Part shown: one piece after another, positions 1 to 8,787 of the stretch
How the letters are laid out: every line of letters starts with the position of its first letter
How positions within the stretch are numbered: position 1 is the stretch's first letter
Assembly: GCA_016195275.1 (NCBI GenBank)
Contig: JACPZZ010000020.1
Span: 1-43,887, forward strand
DNA: 43,887 nt
From: Candidatus Aenigmatarchaeota archaeon
Lineage (GTDB): Archaea > Aenigmatarchaeota > Aenigmatarchaeia > JACPZZ01
Reading direction: 5' to 3'
Program-made: the position numbers and the translations under genes
The notes under the pieces: model-generated
What the model was told of the DNA's origin: nothing
Databases searched by the model: none
Seen by the model: only the letters and a program-made list of their open reading frames with translations

Positions 1-197
1 AGGCACCGGATTCTCCTACTGTGGGTTTCGGCGGTGAGATAGACGAAGTGAAAATCTACAACAAAGCAATCGGCGATATTAATATACAGCCCAGCCAATC
101 GCAGCTTGTAATCAATTATCCCGGCACTGAAGGAAAGCATATTGTGCGCGTAGGCACATCATCAGGTGTTGTTGAAACTTCTGTCAACTGCCAGTAA
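1..197 (+). CDS. C-terminal fragment of LamG/concanavalin-like domain surface protein (5' end outside window)
   Basis: Translation ...GGEIDEVKIYNKAIGDINIQPSQSQLVINYPGTEGKHIVRVGTSSGVVETSVNCQ* closely matches the C-terminus of the LamG pilin-like protein at 23735..24727 (IIDEVKIYNRAL...VVDYPATAGRHNVRIGTSSTIVETGVICQ). Confidence 0.8.
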   Translation, partial: APDSPTVGFGGEIDEVKIYNKAIGDINIQPSQSQLVINYPGTEGKHIVRVGTSSGVVETSVNCQ

Positions 198-230
198 ACA
201 AGCTTTAATATCGCACATACCTCTCTATTT

Positions 231-504
231 TTGCAGAGAATAGGCCGGGGAGCTAAGGGTTCCTTGTGACCACAAACCCCTTCAGGTGGGGCCGAAGCTG
301 GAAGAAGGTATGCGCTTTAACGCAAACCCAAGGGTTCGACGACGAAGTCCTGTCCTGTTGGGTCGTTTGTCCGGTGAACCTGGTCAGGTGCGGAAGCGAG
401 CAGCCATAAACCGAGCGTGCGACGCTTACAGGGTAACGGGATGGAGAAGAGCCTTCGGATAATTTGCGCTGCGGCGTATATCGACTGAAGGCGCTTCTCT
501 GCAC
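231..504 (+). ncRNA. Archaeal signal recognition particle RNA (7S/SRP RNA)
   Basis: Contains the SRP domain IV signature GGTGAACCTGGTCAGGTGCGGAAGCGAGCAGCCATAA (about 372-410). The ends form a perfect 9-bp terminal helix, TGCAGAGAA (232-240) with TTCTCTGCA (495-503), as expected for archaeal helix 1. An A/T-rich box A-like CTTTAATAT lies about 25 nt upstream. Exact ends inferred from the helix. Confidence 0.9.
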
Positions 505-535
505 TAATTTTAAGCAGACCGCCCAATGTTATTCC

Positions 536-1261
536 ATGAAGCCAAAAAACACAATGATTTTCATTGCCGGGCTGATTTTGCTGCTGGTTTTCGTAAATAT
601 GGGTGGCCACCTTCAGGCAAAAGATTCTGACAAATCTCTGTACATAACTGACAGCAGCTATGCAACCATGCTTATACCTGCGGTTGACGAAACCGGGGAG
701 GGAATCGTAACAAACCTTACAGTCCAGGTCAAACTAGGCAGCGGCCGCTCGTTGGTTGACATAAACAACCTATTCTTCTGGGTCGACACCCAGAATTCGA
801 TACGCACAGCCAAGGACGTGGCACAGAAATTCACGGGCGCGGACCTGAAAAATTACGATATAATATATTCAATTGTGGCAAACGCATCGGCTGTTGAGGG
901 CCCGTCCGCAGGCGCGGCGATAGCCATAGCCACAATAGCGGCGCTGGAGAACAAAAATTTGAAGCGTGACGCAATGATCACGGGGACGATAAACCCTGAC
1001 GGCTCGATAGGCAAGGTGGGCGACGTGATGGCAAAAGCTGCGGCTGCTAAAAGCTTCAATGCGACGCTCTTCCTGATTCCTGCCGGTCAATCGGAGCAGA
1101 CAACAAACGGCTACGAAAAGGCATGCAAAAATTATCTGGTTGCAAGAACCTGCTCCTCGGTGTGGATGTCGAGGAGCGTGGATGTCGGAAAAGAGGCTGG
1201 CATCGAAATCGTGGAAGTAAGCGGCGTGAAAGACGCGATGCGCTATCTGGTGGTGGAATGA
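536..1261 (+). CDS. Stand-alone Lon-type (S16-like) serine protease with N-terminal signal/TM segment
   Basis: The ORF extends upstream into the SRP RNA, so ATG at 536 is preferred. N-terminal hydrophobic segment MIFIAGLILLLVFVNMGG, then Lon proteolytic motifs VEGPSAGAAIAIATIAALE and MITGTINPDGSIGKVGDVMAKAAAAK (Ser/Lys dyad). Confidence 0.85.
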   Translation: MKPKNTMIFIAGLILLLVFVNMGGHLQAKDSDKSLYITDSSYATMLIPAVDETGEGIVTNLTVQVKLGSGRSLVDINNLFFWVDTQNSIRTAKDVAQKFTGADLKNYDIIYSIVANASAVEGPSAGAAIAIATIAALENKNLKRDAMITGTINPDGSIGKVGDVMAKAAAAKSFNATLFLIPAGQSEQTTNGYEKACKNYLVARTCSSVWMSRSVDVGKEAGIEIVEVSGVKDAMRYLVVE

Positions 1262-1839
1262 GGCTGCACAAAGATGAGATAAAGGATATGCTGCTGGCTT
1301 CGGCCGCGCTTATTTTCATATTCTCCTATCCGGAATTTTTGTCGCAGCCGTCCCTGCTTTTCGCCTCGGCCATGGCGATAGCAAGCGGCTTTGTGCTGCA
1401 TGAACTTGCGCACAGGTTTGTTGCCAATAAGTTTGGCGTGACCGCGCGGTTCGCAATGTGGAAAGAGGGGCTTGCCATCGCGTTGATCCTTGCCATAGCG
1501 ACGAACGGCAGTTTCGTTTTCGCTGCGCCAGGCGCGGTCATGATCAATAGCGTGCGTTTTTCGCTCCGAGGGCTTGTGGCACTGGGTAAAAAAGAATACG
1601 GCATAATTTCCGCGGCCGGACCTGTTACGAATTTGTTCCTGGCCGCAGCTTTCGCACTCCTGCACTCTTCCACAGCAGACAACTTGTTCCTTTACGCAGC
1701 CCATGTAAACGTTTCGCTGGCCCTGTTCAATATGATACCAATTCCGCCGCTGGACGGGTCGAAAGTCATTTCATGGAGCCTTGCAGTATGGGCTGTGATA
1801 ATCGCTGCGATAGCCTTGTTCAGGATCTTTTTAGCCTAG
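1258..1839 (+). CDS. M50 family (site-2 protease-like) membrane metalloprotease
   Basis: HELAH zinc motif (FVLHELAHRFVANKFG) and NMIPIPPLDGSKV motif; multiple hydrophobic segments. ATG at 1258 overlaps the stop of the upstream gene. Confidence 0.85.
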   Translation: MRLHKDEIKDMLLASAALIFIFSYPEFLSQPSLLFASAMAIASGFVLHELAHRFVANKFGVTARFAMWKEGLAIALILAIATNGSFVFAAPGAVMINSVRFSLRGLVALGKKEYGIISAAGPVTNLFLAAAFALLHSSTADNLFLYAAHVNVSLALFNMIPIPPLDGSKVISWSLAVWAVIIAAIALFRIFLA

Positions 1840-1849
1840 GTTGACAAAA

Positions 1850-2548
1850 ATGGGAAAAAGGTTTTTTGAGATCGATGCGGCGCGCGGGGCTGCAATCATC
1901 CTGATGATCCTTTATCACGCCGCTTTCGACCTGCAGTATTTCGGAATCTATAAGCTTGAACTTGGCTGGATTTTCTGGTATTTTTTCCCAAGGCTGATCG
2001 CATCCACGTTCATCGTCATCACCGGCATTTCGCTCACCCTGAATTACAACAAATCCAAGGTTGACGCTAAAAAAAGATTCGTATTGCGCGGGCTGAAAAT
2101 TTTCTGCTTCGGGCTTCTGATAACGGCTGCAACATACCTGTTTTTGCCGAAAGGTACGATATTTTTCGGGATACTTCACTTCATAGGCGTTTCCACAATA
2201 GCCTCTATCCCTTTTTTGAGGATGCGAGAAGAAGCGCTTTTACCTGCCGCCGTTGTTTTTCTGGCAGGTTTTTACACGGGTTCGCTCACCACGGATTCGC
2301 CGTGGCTGCTTTGGCTGGGGCTGATGCCAAAAGATTTTTACACGTTTGACTACTTCCCGGTTTTTCCGTGGTTTGGCCTTGTCCTAACCGGCATCTATCT
2401 GGGAAACAAATTTTATCCGGGCGGTAAAAGGTCTTTCGGAATAGGAGAATTTTCATCAGGCTTTCTCGAAACGCTGGGCCGAAACTCGCTCCTCGTTTAT
2501 CTGCTTCACCAGCCGGCGATAATTCTCCTCCTGGCTTTTTTGCGTTAA
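1850..2548 (+). CDS. DUF1624/heparan-alpha-glucosaminide N-acetyltransferase-like membrane protein
   Basis: N-terminal RFFEIDAARGAAIILMILYHAAFDLQYFG is typical of DUF1624 proteins; multi-TM. Confidence 0.75.
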   Translation: MGKRFFEIDAARGAAIILMILYHAAFDLQYFGIYKLELGWIFWYFFPRLIASTFIVITGISLTLNYNKSKVDAKKRFVLRGLKIFCFGLLITAATYLFLPKGTIFFGILHFIGVSTIASIPFLRMREEALLPAAVVFLAGFYTGSLTTDSPWLLWLGLMPKDFYTFDYFPVFPWFGLVLTGIYLGNKFYPGGKRSFGIGEFSSGFLETLGRNSLLVYLLHQPAIILLLAFLR

Positions 2549-2802
2549 ACGTCAAAACTCAGCGGGCCGTATTTCACGGTCACGTTTTTGCTGGCTTTTA
2601 TTATCCTTGATTTCAGTTTTTTGAGGTTCTTCGCGACAGCATAGCCCCTTACTGCAATCTGCGCCGCGACAACCGGGTTTTTAATTTCGACCACTACCCT
2701 CTCCTTTTCTACCCTGACTTCAGCGGCTTCCCGGCCTTTCAACGATATGCCGAATTCGAGCTTTTTGGCCAGTCTTTCCTCAAGGAATTTCACCAGATCC
2801 AT
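2545..2802 (-). CDS. Hypothetical protein
   Basis: 85-aa ORF with charged, structured composition; tandem with the 2804..3016 ORF. Confidence 0.6.
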   Translation of the reverse strand: MDLVKFLEERLAKKLEFGISLKGREAAEVRVEKERVVVEIKNPVVAAQIAVRGYAVAKNLKKLKSRIIKASKNVTVKYGPLSFDV

Positions 2803-2803
2803 T

Positions 2804-3016
2804 TCAGCGCCCTTTCTTCTGCGGTATTGCAGTGACTTCCACGTTGCCGTTAAGCTTCAATTTTATTTTTCCCAGGTTAACTTTAACGCCGTTAAGGTCG
2901 AATTTTAAAGTGCCTCCCTCGTCTATAACAGATTCCAGGATCTCCTCAATGAACTCTTTATTCCTGCCTGCAATCTTTTTTATGAGCTTACCGCCGCTAT
3001 CACCGAATAATTTCAA
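2804..3016 (-). CDS. Hypothetical protein
   Basis: 70-aa ORF immediately upstream of, and co-oriented with, 2545..2802. Confidence 0.55.
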   Translation of the reverse strand: MKLFGDSGGKLIKKIAGRNKEFIEEILESVIDEGGTLKFDLNGVKVNLGKIKLKLNGNVEVTAIPQKKGR

Positions 3017-3183
3017 ACAATCACCTGGTTTTGATTATATTTCCTGTTTAAAAAAGATGTTTTTTCCTGAAAAATCCCCGAAAAAAATATTTTCCGGGTT
3101 TTTCTGCAAATTTTCGACAAAATTTTTTTTCTAAATTTATTTTCATTGGAATTTTTTCTGAATATCAAAAACAGTCTATACAT

Positions 3184-3194
3184 ATCTTTAAATC
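3184..3194 (+). promoter_or_regulatory. Putative box A (TATA) of the polyamine operon
   Basis: ATCTTTAAATC lies about 30 nt upstream of ATG 3221, consistent with a leaderless or near-leaderless archaeal transcript. Confidence 0.5.
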
Positions 3195-3220
3195 CATTGC
3201 AAATAAAAGTATTATTAGAA

Positions 3221-3649
3221 ATGGAGAAAAAAATTTTAGCTAGTTTGAAATCAAAAAATAACGACGCTTCAAGCGGGCTTGCAGAATGGAAGAAGACAAA
3301 AACGATCGGCATACACCTTGTTGCGGAGCTGGTGGGCTGCGATTTTGAAACGCTCAACGATGAAAAAAAGATAAAGGAAGCCATGTTAAACGCGTCGGCT
3401 GCCGCCAAGTTCACGGTTCTGGACGTCTTGATAAAAAAATTTAATCCGCAGGGCGTGACGGCTTTATTGCTGCTTTCAGAATCCCACTTTTCGCTTCACT
3501 CCTGGCCCGAAATGGGTTATGCCGCAGTCGACATGTTTACATGCAGCAAAACTTCCGATCCCCAAGAAGCCTTTAAAGTGCTTCTGAACTACTTTAAACC
3601 AAAGAGGTACACGAGCAGGGAGATGGCAAGGGGCCCAAATGCCGTTTAA
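3221..3649 (+). CDS. speD: S-adenosylmethionine decarboxylase proenzyme (class 1B, SpeD/SpeH)
   Basis: Pyruvoyl-processing motif LLLSESHFSLHSWPEMGYAAVDMFTCS. Start at 3221 preferred over the upstream TTG (3146) because of the box A position. Confidence 0.93.
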   Translation: MEKKILASLKSKNNDASSGLAEWKKTKTIGIHLVAELVGCDFETLNDEKKIKEAMLNASAAAKFTVLDVLIKKFNPQGVTALLLLSESHFSLHSWPEMGYAAVDMFTCSKTSDPQEAFKVLLNYFKPKRYTSREMARGPNAV

Positions 3650-4586
3650 ACTGGAAAACTACGTTTCTGAGATTCCATTTTCCTACGAGCCTGATTCGTA
3701 CGGCCATTTCATGAAGGTCGACAGGGTGCTGTTTGAAGGACGTTCAAAATACCAGAGTGTGAAGGTCATAAACAATAAAATATTCGGCAACGTCCTGCTT
3801 TTGGACGGTTTTTTCCAGGTTTCGGAATTGGATGAGCATCTTTACCATGAGCCCCTGGTCCAGCCGGCCATGTTCTCGCACCCGAACCCGAAAAACGTGC
3901 TTATCGTCGGCGGCGGTGATGGAGGAGCGCTGGAAGAAGTTTTAAAGCACGGCACTGTTGAACGTGTCGTGATGGTTGAACTTGACAGTGAGGTGGTAGA
4001 AATTTCTAAAAAGCACCTGAAATCGGTGTGCAAGGATGCCTTTTCCGACAGAAGGATAAAACTTGTGATAGATGACGGCAGGAAATTCGTGGAGAATACC
4101 AAAGAAAAGTTTGACGTTATCATCGTTGATCTAACCGACCCTTTTGGGCCGTCGAAAATGCTTTATACAAAGGAATTTTATACCGCAGTTTCAAACGCGC
4201 TTACAAAAGACGGAATCCTGGCGCTTCACTCCGAATCTCCGCTGCTTGCACCCAAGGCTTTCAAAGTGATAATAAAAACTTTGAAATCCGTTTTCAAGCA
4301 TGTCAACGTGCATCTGGGGTTCGTAAACACGTACGCCACTGTGTGGTCCTTCGCCAACGCATCGAATTCCATTGACGTTAGAAAATTAAGCCCGGACAAT
4401 ATGAAACAAAAATGCAGGGAAAGGGGCGTCAAAGACCTGAAATACTATGCTCCGGAATTGTACCCAAACGCTTTTGAAGTTACGAATCAAATAAAGAAAA
4501 TGCTTGAGGAGGGTGCAAAGATATCAACAGACAAAAATCCTCTTGACGTAGACGCGAAACTTTCAAATACAGGGGCGGTTGCATGA
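3639..4586 (+). CDS. speE: Spermidine synthase / polyamine aminopropyltransferase
   Basis: VLIVGGGDGGALEEVLKHGTVERVVMVELDSEVVEISKKHL and DLTDPFGPSKMLYTKEFY motifs. Confidence 0.93.
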   Translation: MPFKLENYVSEIPFSYEPDSYGHFMKVDRVLFEGRSKYQSVKVINNKIFGNVLLLDGFFQVSELDEHLYHEPLVQPAMFSHPNPKNVLIVGGGDGGALEEVLKHGTVERVVMVELDSEVVEISKKHLKSVCKDAFSDRRIKLVIDDGRKFVENTKEKFDVIIVDLTDPFGPSKMLYTKEFYTAVSNALTKDGILALHSESPLLAPKAFKVIIKTLKSVFKHVNVHLGFVNTYATVWSFANASNSIDVRKLSPDNMKQKCRERGVKDLKYYAPELYPNAFEVTNQIKKMLEEGAKISTDKNPLDVDAKLSNTGAVA

Positions 4587-5809
4587 ATACAGGAACAGTT
4601 CTAATAATCGGGGCGGGCGGTGTCGGCAGTGTGGCCGCCCACAAATGCGCGCAGAATCCAGAAGTTTTCAAGAAAATCCACCTGGCAAGCCGCAGCTTGG
4701 AAAAACCGAATGCCATAAAGGCTGACATTAAAAATAGGTGGGGCGTGGATATTGAAACTCACCCCGTCGATGCGGACAAGGTTCCGGAGGTTGTCTCATT
4801 AATCCAGGAGGTGAAGCCGGATGTTGTCATTAACGTTGCGTTACCTTACCAAGACCTGACAATAATGGATGCCTGCCTTGAAACGGGCGTACACTACATA
4901 GATACAGCGAATTACGAGCCGCCGGACGTGGCTCATTTTGAGTACAGCTGGCAGTGGGCGTACCAGGACAGGTTCAAGGAAAAAGGAATCATGGCCGTAC
5001 TTGGTGCAGGATTTGATCCGGGCGTGTCAAACATGTACTGCGCCTACATACTCAAAAAATTCTATGACAAGATCAGGTTCATTGATATTCTCGACGCCAA
5101 CGCAGGCAATCACGGACACGCTTTTGCAACCAACTTCAATCCAGAAATCAACATACGCGAGGTTACCCAAATCGTCCGGCATTGGGACAAGGGAAAATGG
5201 GTCGAAACTCCGGCTATTTTAGACCAGAAAAGCGCTCATTTCACCTTTGATTACCCGGTTGCGGGCCCGAAAGAAAGCTATCTGCTTTACCACGAGGAAC
5301 TGGAGTCTTTGGTTAAGAATATTCCCGGGCTTGAACGCATCCGCTTCTGGATGACATTTTCAGAAAATTATCTAAACCACCTTCGCGTAATGCAGAATAT
5401 CGGGATAACCCGGATAGACGAGGTGGAGTTTGAGGGAAAGAAAATCGTTCCAATAAAGTTTTTGAAGGCCCTGCTGCCGAATCCTGCGTCCCTTGCAACA
5501 AATTATACGGGAAAGACGGTAATAGGCTGCATTATCACGGGTGTAAAAGACGGCAAAGAGAGCACCAAATACATCTACAACGTGTGCGACCACGCGGAAT
5601 GCTTCAGGGAAGTGGGGTCGCAGGCGATTTCCTACACTGCAGGCGTTCCACCGGTGGTTGCAGCGATGATGGTGATGAAAGGCGTGTGGAAAGGGGCTGG
5701 TGTTTATAATATGGAACAGCTTGACCCTGAACCTTTCTTGGAAGCAGTTTCGAAGAACGGTTTGCCGTTTGAAGTTGTGGATTACGAAACATTGCCTGAA
5801 AAGATTTGA
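4583..5809 (+). CDS. Carboxynorspermidine/carboxyspermidine dehydrogenase (saccharopine dehydrogenase family, Lys1-like)
   Basis: N-terminal Rossmann motif VLIIGAGGVGSVAAHKCAQ; YIDTANYEPPDVAHFEYSWQWAYQDRFKEKGIMAVLGAGFDPGVSN; located directly before nspC. Confidence 0.88.
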   Translation: MNTGTVLIIGAGGVGSVAAHKCAQNPEVFKKIHLASRSLEKPNAIKADIKNRWGVDIETHPVDADKVPEVVSLIQEVKPDVVINVALPYQDLTIMDACLETGVHYIDTANYEPPDVAHFEYSWQWAYQDRFKEKGIMAVLGAGFDPGVSNMYCAYILKKFYDKIRFIDILDANAGNHGHAFATNFNPEINIREVTQIVRHWDKGKWVETPAILDQKSAHFTFDYPVAGPKESYLLYHEELESLVKNIPGLERIRFWMTFSENYLNHLRVMQNIGITRIDEVEFEGKKIVPIKFLKALLPNPASLATNYTGKTVIGCIITGVKDGKESTKYIYNVCDHAECFREVGSQAISYTAGVPPVVAAMMVMKGVWKGAGVYNMEQLDPEPFLEAVSKNGLPFEVVDYETLPEKI

Positions 5810-7038
5810 TATCCTGGTGTTTTCATATATTGGGGCGCTTGATATTGCCTAACGACGAAATATTTGAGCCGTATTGGGAAAAAGACGGGGCCAAGCTTTT
5901 TTCTGATTTTGACCCTTCATACGTGAAAACGCCGGCTTACGTTGTTGATCTTGGCATCCTTGAAAACAACCTCAGAATACTTGCAGATGTGAAAAAGCGA
6001 ACCGGCGCTAAAATACTTCTTGCCCTCAAGAGCTTTGCGATGTTCAGCGCTTTTCCCCTGATCAGGAAATATCTCGACGGCGTGTGCGCAAGCTCTGTGA
6101 ACGAAGCGCGCCTTGGCAGGGAAAAGTTCGGGAAAGAAGTGCACACATTCGCTCCGGCGTACAGCGACAAAGACATCGAAGAGCATTTGAAATATTCCGA
6201 CCATGTAATTTTTAATTCCTTCCAACTCTGGGAACGGTACAAAGGTGTTATCAAAAAAAGCAAGCGTAAAATTGAGGTTGGTATCCGCATAAACCCGGAG
6301 TCGGCAGGGGCGGAGAACGACCTGTACAACCCATGCGCGCCATGTTCACGGATGGGCGTTACGCTGCGGGAATTCCGGCAAGATAAGCTTGACGGAGTCG
6401 ACGGGCTGCATTTCCATGCCTTGTGCGAACAGGGCGCGGAAGACTTGGCAAACGTGCTTGAACATGTCGAAAAAAAATTCGGCCCGTATCTTTCAAAGAT
6501 GAGATGGATCAACTTCGGCGGCGGGCACCACATCACGAGAAGTGATTACGACACTGGCTTGCTCTGCAAACTGGTATCGGATTTCAAGAAAAAATACGGC
6601 GTCGACGTGATTTTGGAGCCTGGTGAGGCTGTTGCGCTCAACGCCGGAGTTTTGGTCGCATCCGTACTGGACATCGTAAAGAATGATATGGAGATCGCGA
6701 TTTTGGACTCGACAGCCGAGGCGCATATGCCCGATGTTTTGGCGATGCCTTACCGTCCTACGATAGTGGGGGCTGCGAAACCCGGTGTGAAGAAATACAC
6801 TTACCGCATTGGCGGCATAACCTGCTTGTCCGGGGACGTAATCGGCGATTACTCGTTCGATAAGCCGCTGCGCATAGGAAACAAACTGGTGTTTGCCAAC
6901 CAGGCTATTTACACTATGGTGAAGAACACAACTTTCAACGGCGTGCGGTTACCTAACATAGTCATACGCGAAAAAGACGGCAAACTACGAATTGTGAGGC
7001 AATTCGGCTGCGAGGATTTCGAGCGCCGTTTGTCGTAA
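5806..7038 (+). CDS. nspC: Carboxynorspermidine decarboxylase (PLP-dependent, alanine racemase-fold)
   Basis: VKTPAYVVDLGILENNLRILADVKKRTGAKILLALKSFAMFS (PLP lysine region), HFHALCEQG, LEPGEAVALNAGVLVASVLDI. Confidence 0.9.
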   Translation: MISWCFHILGRLILPNDEIFEPYWEKDGAKLFSDFDPSYVKTPAYVVDLGILENNLRILADVKKRTGAKILLALKSFAMFSAFPLIRKYLDGVCASSVNEARLGREKFGKEVHTFAPAYSDKDIEEHLKYSDHVIFNSFQLWERYKGVIKKSKRKIEVGIRINPESAGAENDLYNPCAPCSRMGVTLREFRQDKLDGVDGLHFHALCEQGAEDLANVLEHVEKKFGPYLSKMRWINFGGGHHITRSDYDTGLLCKLVSDFKKKYGVDVILEPGEAVALNAGVLVASVLDIVKNDMEIAILDSTAEAHMPDVLAMPYRPTIVGAAKPGVKKYTYRIGGITCLSGDVIGDYSFDKPLRIGNKLVFANQAIYTMVKNTTFNGVRLPNIVIREKDGKLRIVRQFGCEDFERRLS

Positions 7039-7040
7039 GC

Positions 7041-8657
7041 CTATTTTCCGGCGCACGCCTTTATAAAACCGGAGAAAAGCGGGTTAGGTGCGGTTAATCT
7101 TGAGGTAAACTCGGGATGGAACTGTGCCCCGAGGAAAAATTTCAGTTTTGGAAGCTCGCCGATCTGTTTTATCCTTTTGTCGGGCGTAGAGCCGGACATA
7201 ACAAACCCATTTTTCTCCAATATCCCAATATATTTGGGGGATATTTCGTAACGGTGGCGGAACCTTTCCACAACATAATCTTTTCCATAAAGATTTCCCG
7301 CAACCGTATTCTGCTTGACAACAACTTTCTGCCCGCCAAGCCGCATCGTAGCGCCATAATTTTTACCTTCGATGATTTTTACCTGTTCCGGAAGTATATC
7401 GATGACAGGATATTCTGTGTCAGGGTTAATTTCGGTGCTGTTCGCGCCTTCCAGGCTGCATACGTTTCTGGCAAACTCGATAACCGCGAGCTGCAGGCCA
7501 TAACACAAACCAAAAAACGGGATATTGTTTTCACGGGCGTACTTTATTGCGGCTATCTTGCCTTCTATTCCGGTGCTGCCGAAACCGCCCGGCACAATTA
7601 TGCCGCTTAATTTGGCAAGTTCGGCCAGCTTTTCAGGGTTTTTTTCAAACTTCTTTGAATCTATCCAGACTATTTCCGGCTTGACATCATGCCATGCAGA
7701 AGCGTGCTTGACCGCTTCTATAACAGATATGTAAGAATCCGAAAGTCTGTAGTCTCCGATGTCAAAATATTTTCCTACTATTCCTACGTTTATTACTGTC
7801 TGCGCGTTTTTCATCCTTGATACCAGCTCTTTCCATTTTTTCATGTCCGTACCGGCCGGTTTGAGATTCAGTTTCTGAAGAACTTTTTCCCCGAATTTCT
7901 GTTCCTCGAAAATCAGCGGCAATTCGTAAACATTTTCCACGTCAGGGTTGGATATTATGTCGTTCTCACGCACATTGCAGAACATGGCTATTTTTTCCTT
8001 GCGCACTCCGTCAACAGGATATTCGGAACGGCATACTATGAAATCCGGAATTATGCCCGTCTGCATCAACGCCCTGACAGAATGCTGCAGGGGCTTGGAT
8101 TTCATTTCTCCCAAATGGCGCAGCACGGGCAGAAAGCCTACGTGAACAAACACCGTGTTCTCGCCGTCGAATTTTATCTGGCGGGCGGCCTCCAAAAAAA
8201 GTATGTTCTGGTAATCGCCGACAACGCCGCCTATTTCCACAAGGACAAAATCAGCCTTTGTCCTGTTTGCGACGTTCTTGATCCTTCTTTTTATCTCGTC
8301 GGGTATGTGCGGGATGACTTCAACGGTCTTGCCCAAAAATTCGCCGCGGCGTTCCTTCTCTATGACTTCGCGATAAACCTGGCCCGTGGTTATGTTGTGC
8401 TCTTTGCTTATGGTAACATCCAAAAACCTTTCGTAATGGCCTAAATCCTGGTCTGTTTCCCCGCCGTCTTCGGTAACCCAGACTTCGCCATGTTCCGTAG
8501 GGCGCAGCGTGCCCGCGTCTACATTTATGTAGGGGTCTATTTTGACAGCGGTCACACTGAAGCCTTTGGATTCCAGGACGCGCCCGAGCGAGGCGGTTGT
8601 AAGGCCTTTACCAAGGCCGCTTACAACACCGCCCGTGACAAAAACGTAGCTGGCCAT
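7041..8657 (-). CDS. pyrG: CTP synthase
   Basis: MASYVFVTGGVVSGLGKGLTTASLGRVLESKGFSVTAVKIDPYINVDAGTLRPTEHGEVWVTEDGGETDQDLGHYERF; glutamine amidotransferase domain PFFGLCYGLQLAVIEFARNV. Confidence 0.98.
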   Translation of the reverse strand: MASYVFVTGGVVSGLGKGLTTASLGRVLESKGFSVTAVKIDPYINVDAGTLRPTEHGEVWVTEDGGETDQDLGHYERFLDVTISKEHNITTGQVYREVIEKERRGEFLGKTVEVIPHIPDEIKRRIKNVANRTKADFVLVEIGGVVGDYQNILFLEAARQIKFDGENTVFVHVGFLPVLRHLGEMKSKPLQHSVRALMQTGIIPDFIVCRSEYPVDGVRKEKIAMFCNVRENDIISNPDVENVYELPLIFEEQKFGEKVLQKLNLKPAGTDMKKWKELVSRMKNAQTVINVGIVGKYFDIGDYRLSDSYISVIEAVKHASAWHDVKPEIVWIDSKKFEKNPEKLAELAKLSGIIVPGGFGSTGIEGKIAAIKYARENNIPFFGLCYGLQLAVIEFARNVCSLEGANSTEINPDTEYPVIDILPEQVKIIEGKNYGATMRLGGQKVVVKQNTVAGNLYGKDYVVERFRHRYEISPKYIGILEKNGFVMSGSTPDKRIKQIGELPKLKFFLGAQFHPEFTSRLTAPNPLFSGFIKACAGK

Positions 8658-8683
8658 GAATATCCTTGAACAATTTACACAAG

Positions 8684-8694
8684 CTTAAATAAAT
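8684..8694 (-). promoter_or_regulatory. Putative box A of pyrG
   Basis: ATTTATTTAAG on the minus strand, about 27-37 nt upstream of the pyrG ATG. Confidence 0.45.
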
Positions 8695-8787
8695 TGGGCT
8701 TTGATATAACTCTTTTATAGCCTGTTTTTCTGCGGCCCGAAAAACCGGATATTATTTATTATCAGACTTGGCCAATGTTTAGTTAGC

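Noticed and set aside
253-610. Minus-strand ORFs 253..504 and 317..610 and the 5' part of plus ORF 464..1261
   Set aside because: They fall in the SRP RNA gene; the Lon-like CDS is better started at ATG 536.
1243-1704. Antisense ORFs (1243..1704 -, 1326..1682 -) over the M50 protease
   Set aside because: Shadow ORFs of a well-supported coding gene; no protein-family features.
5917-6536. Large minus ORF 5937..6536 inside nspC
   Set aside because: The nspC reading frame carries all conserved motifs; the antisense translation is Ser/Arg/Phe-rich shadow sequence.
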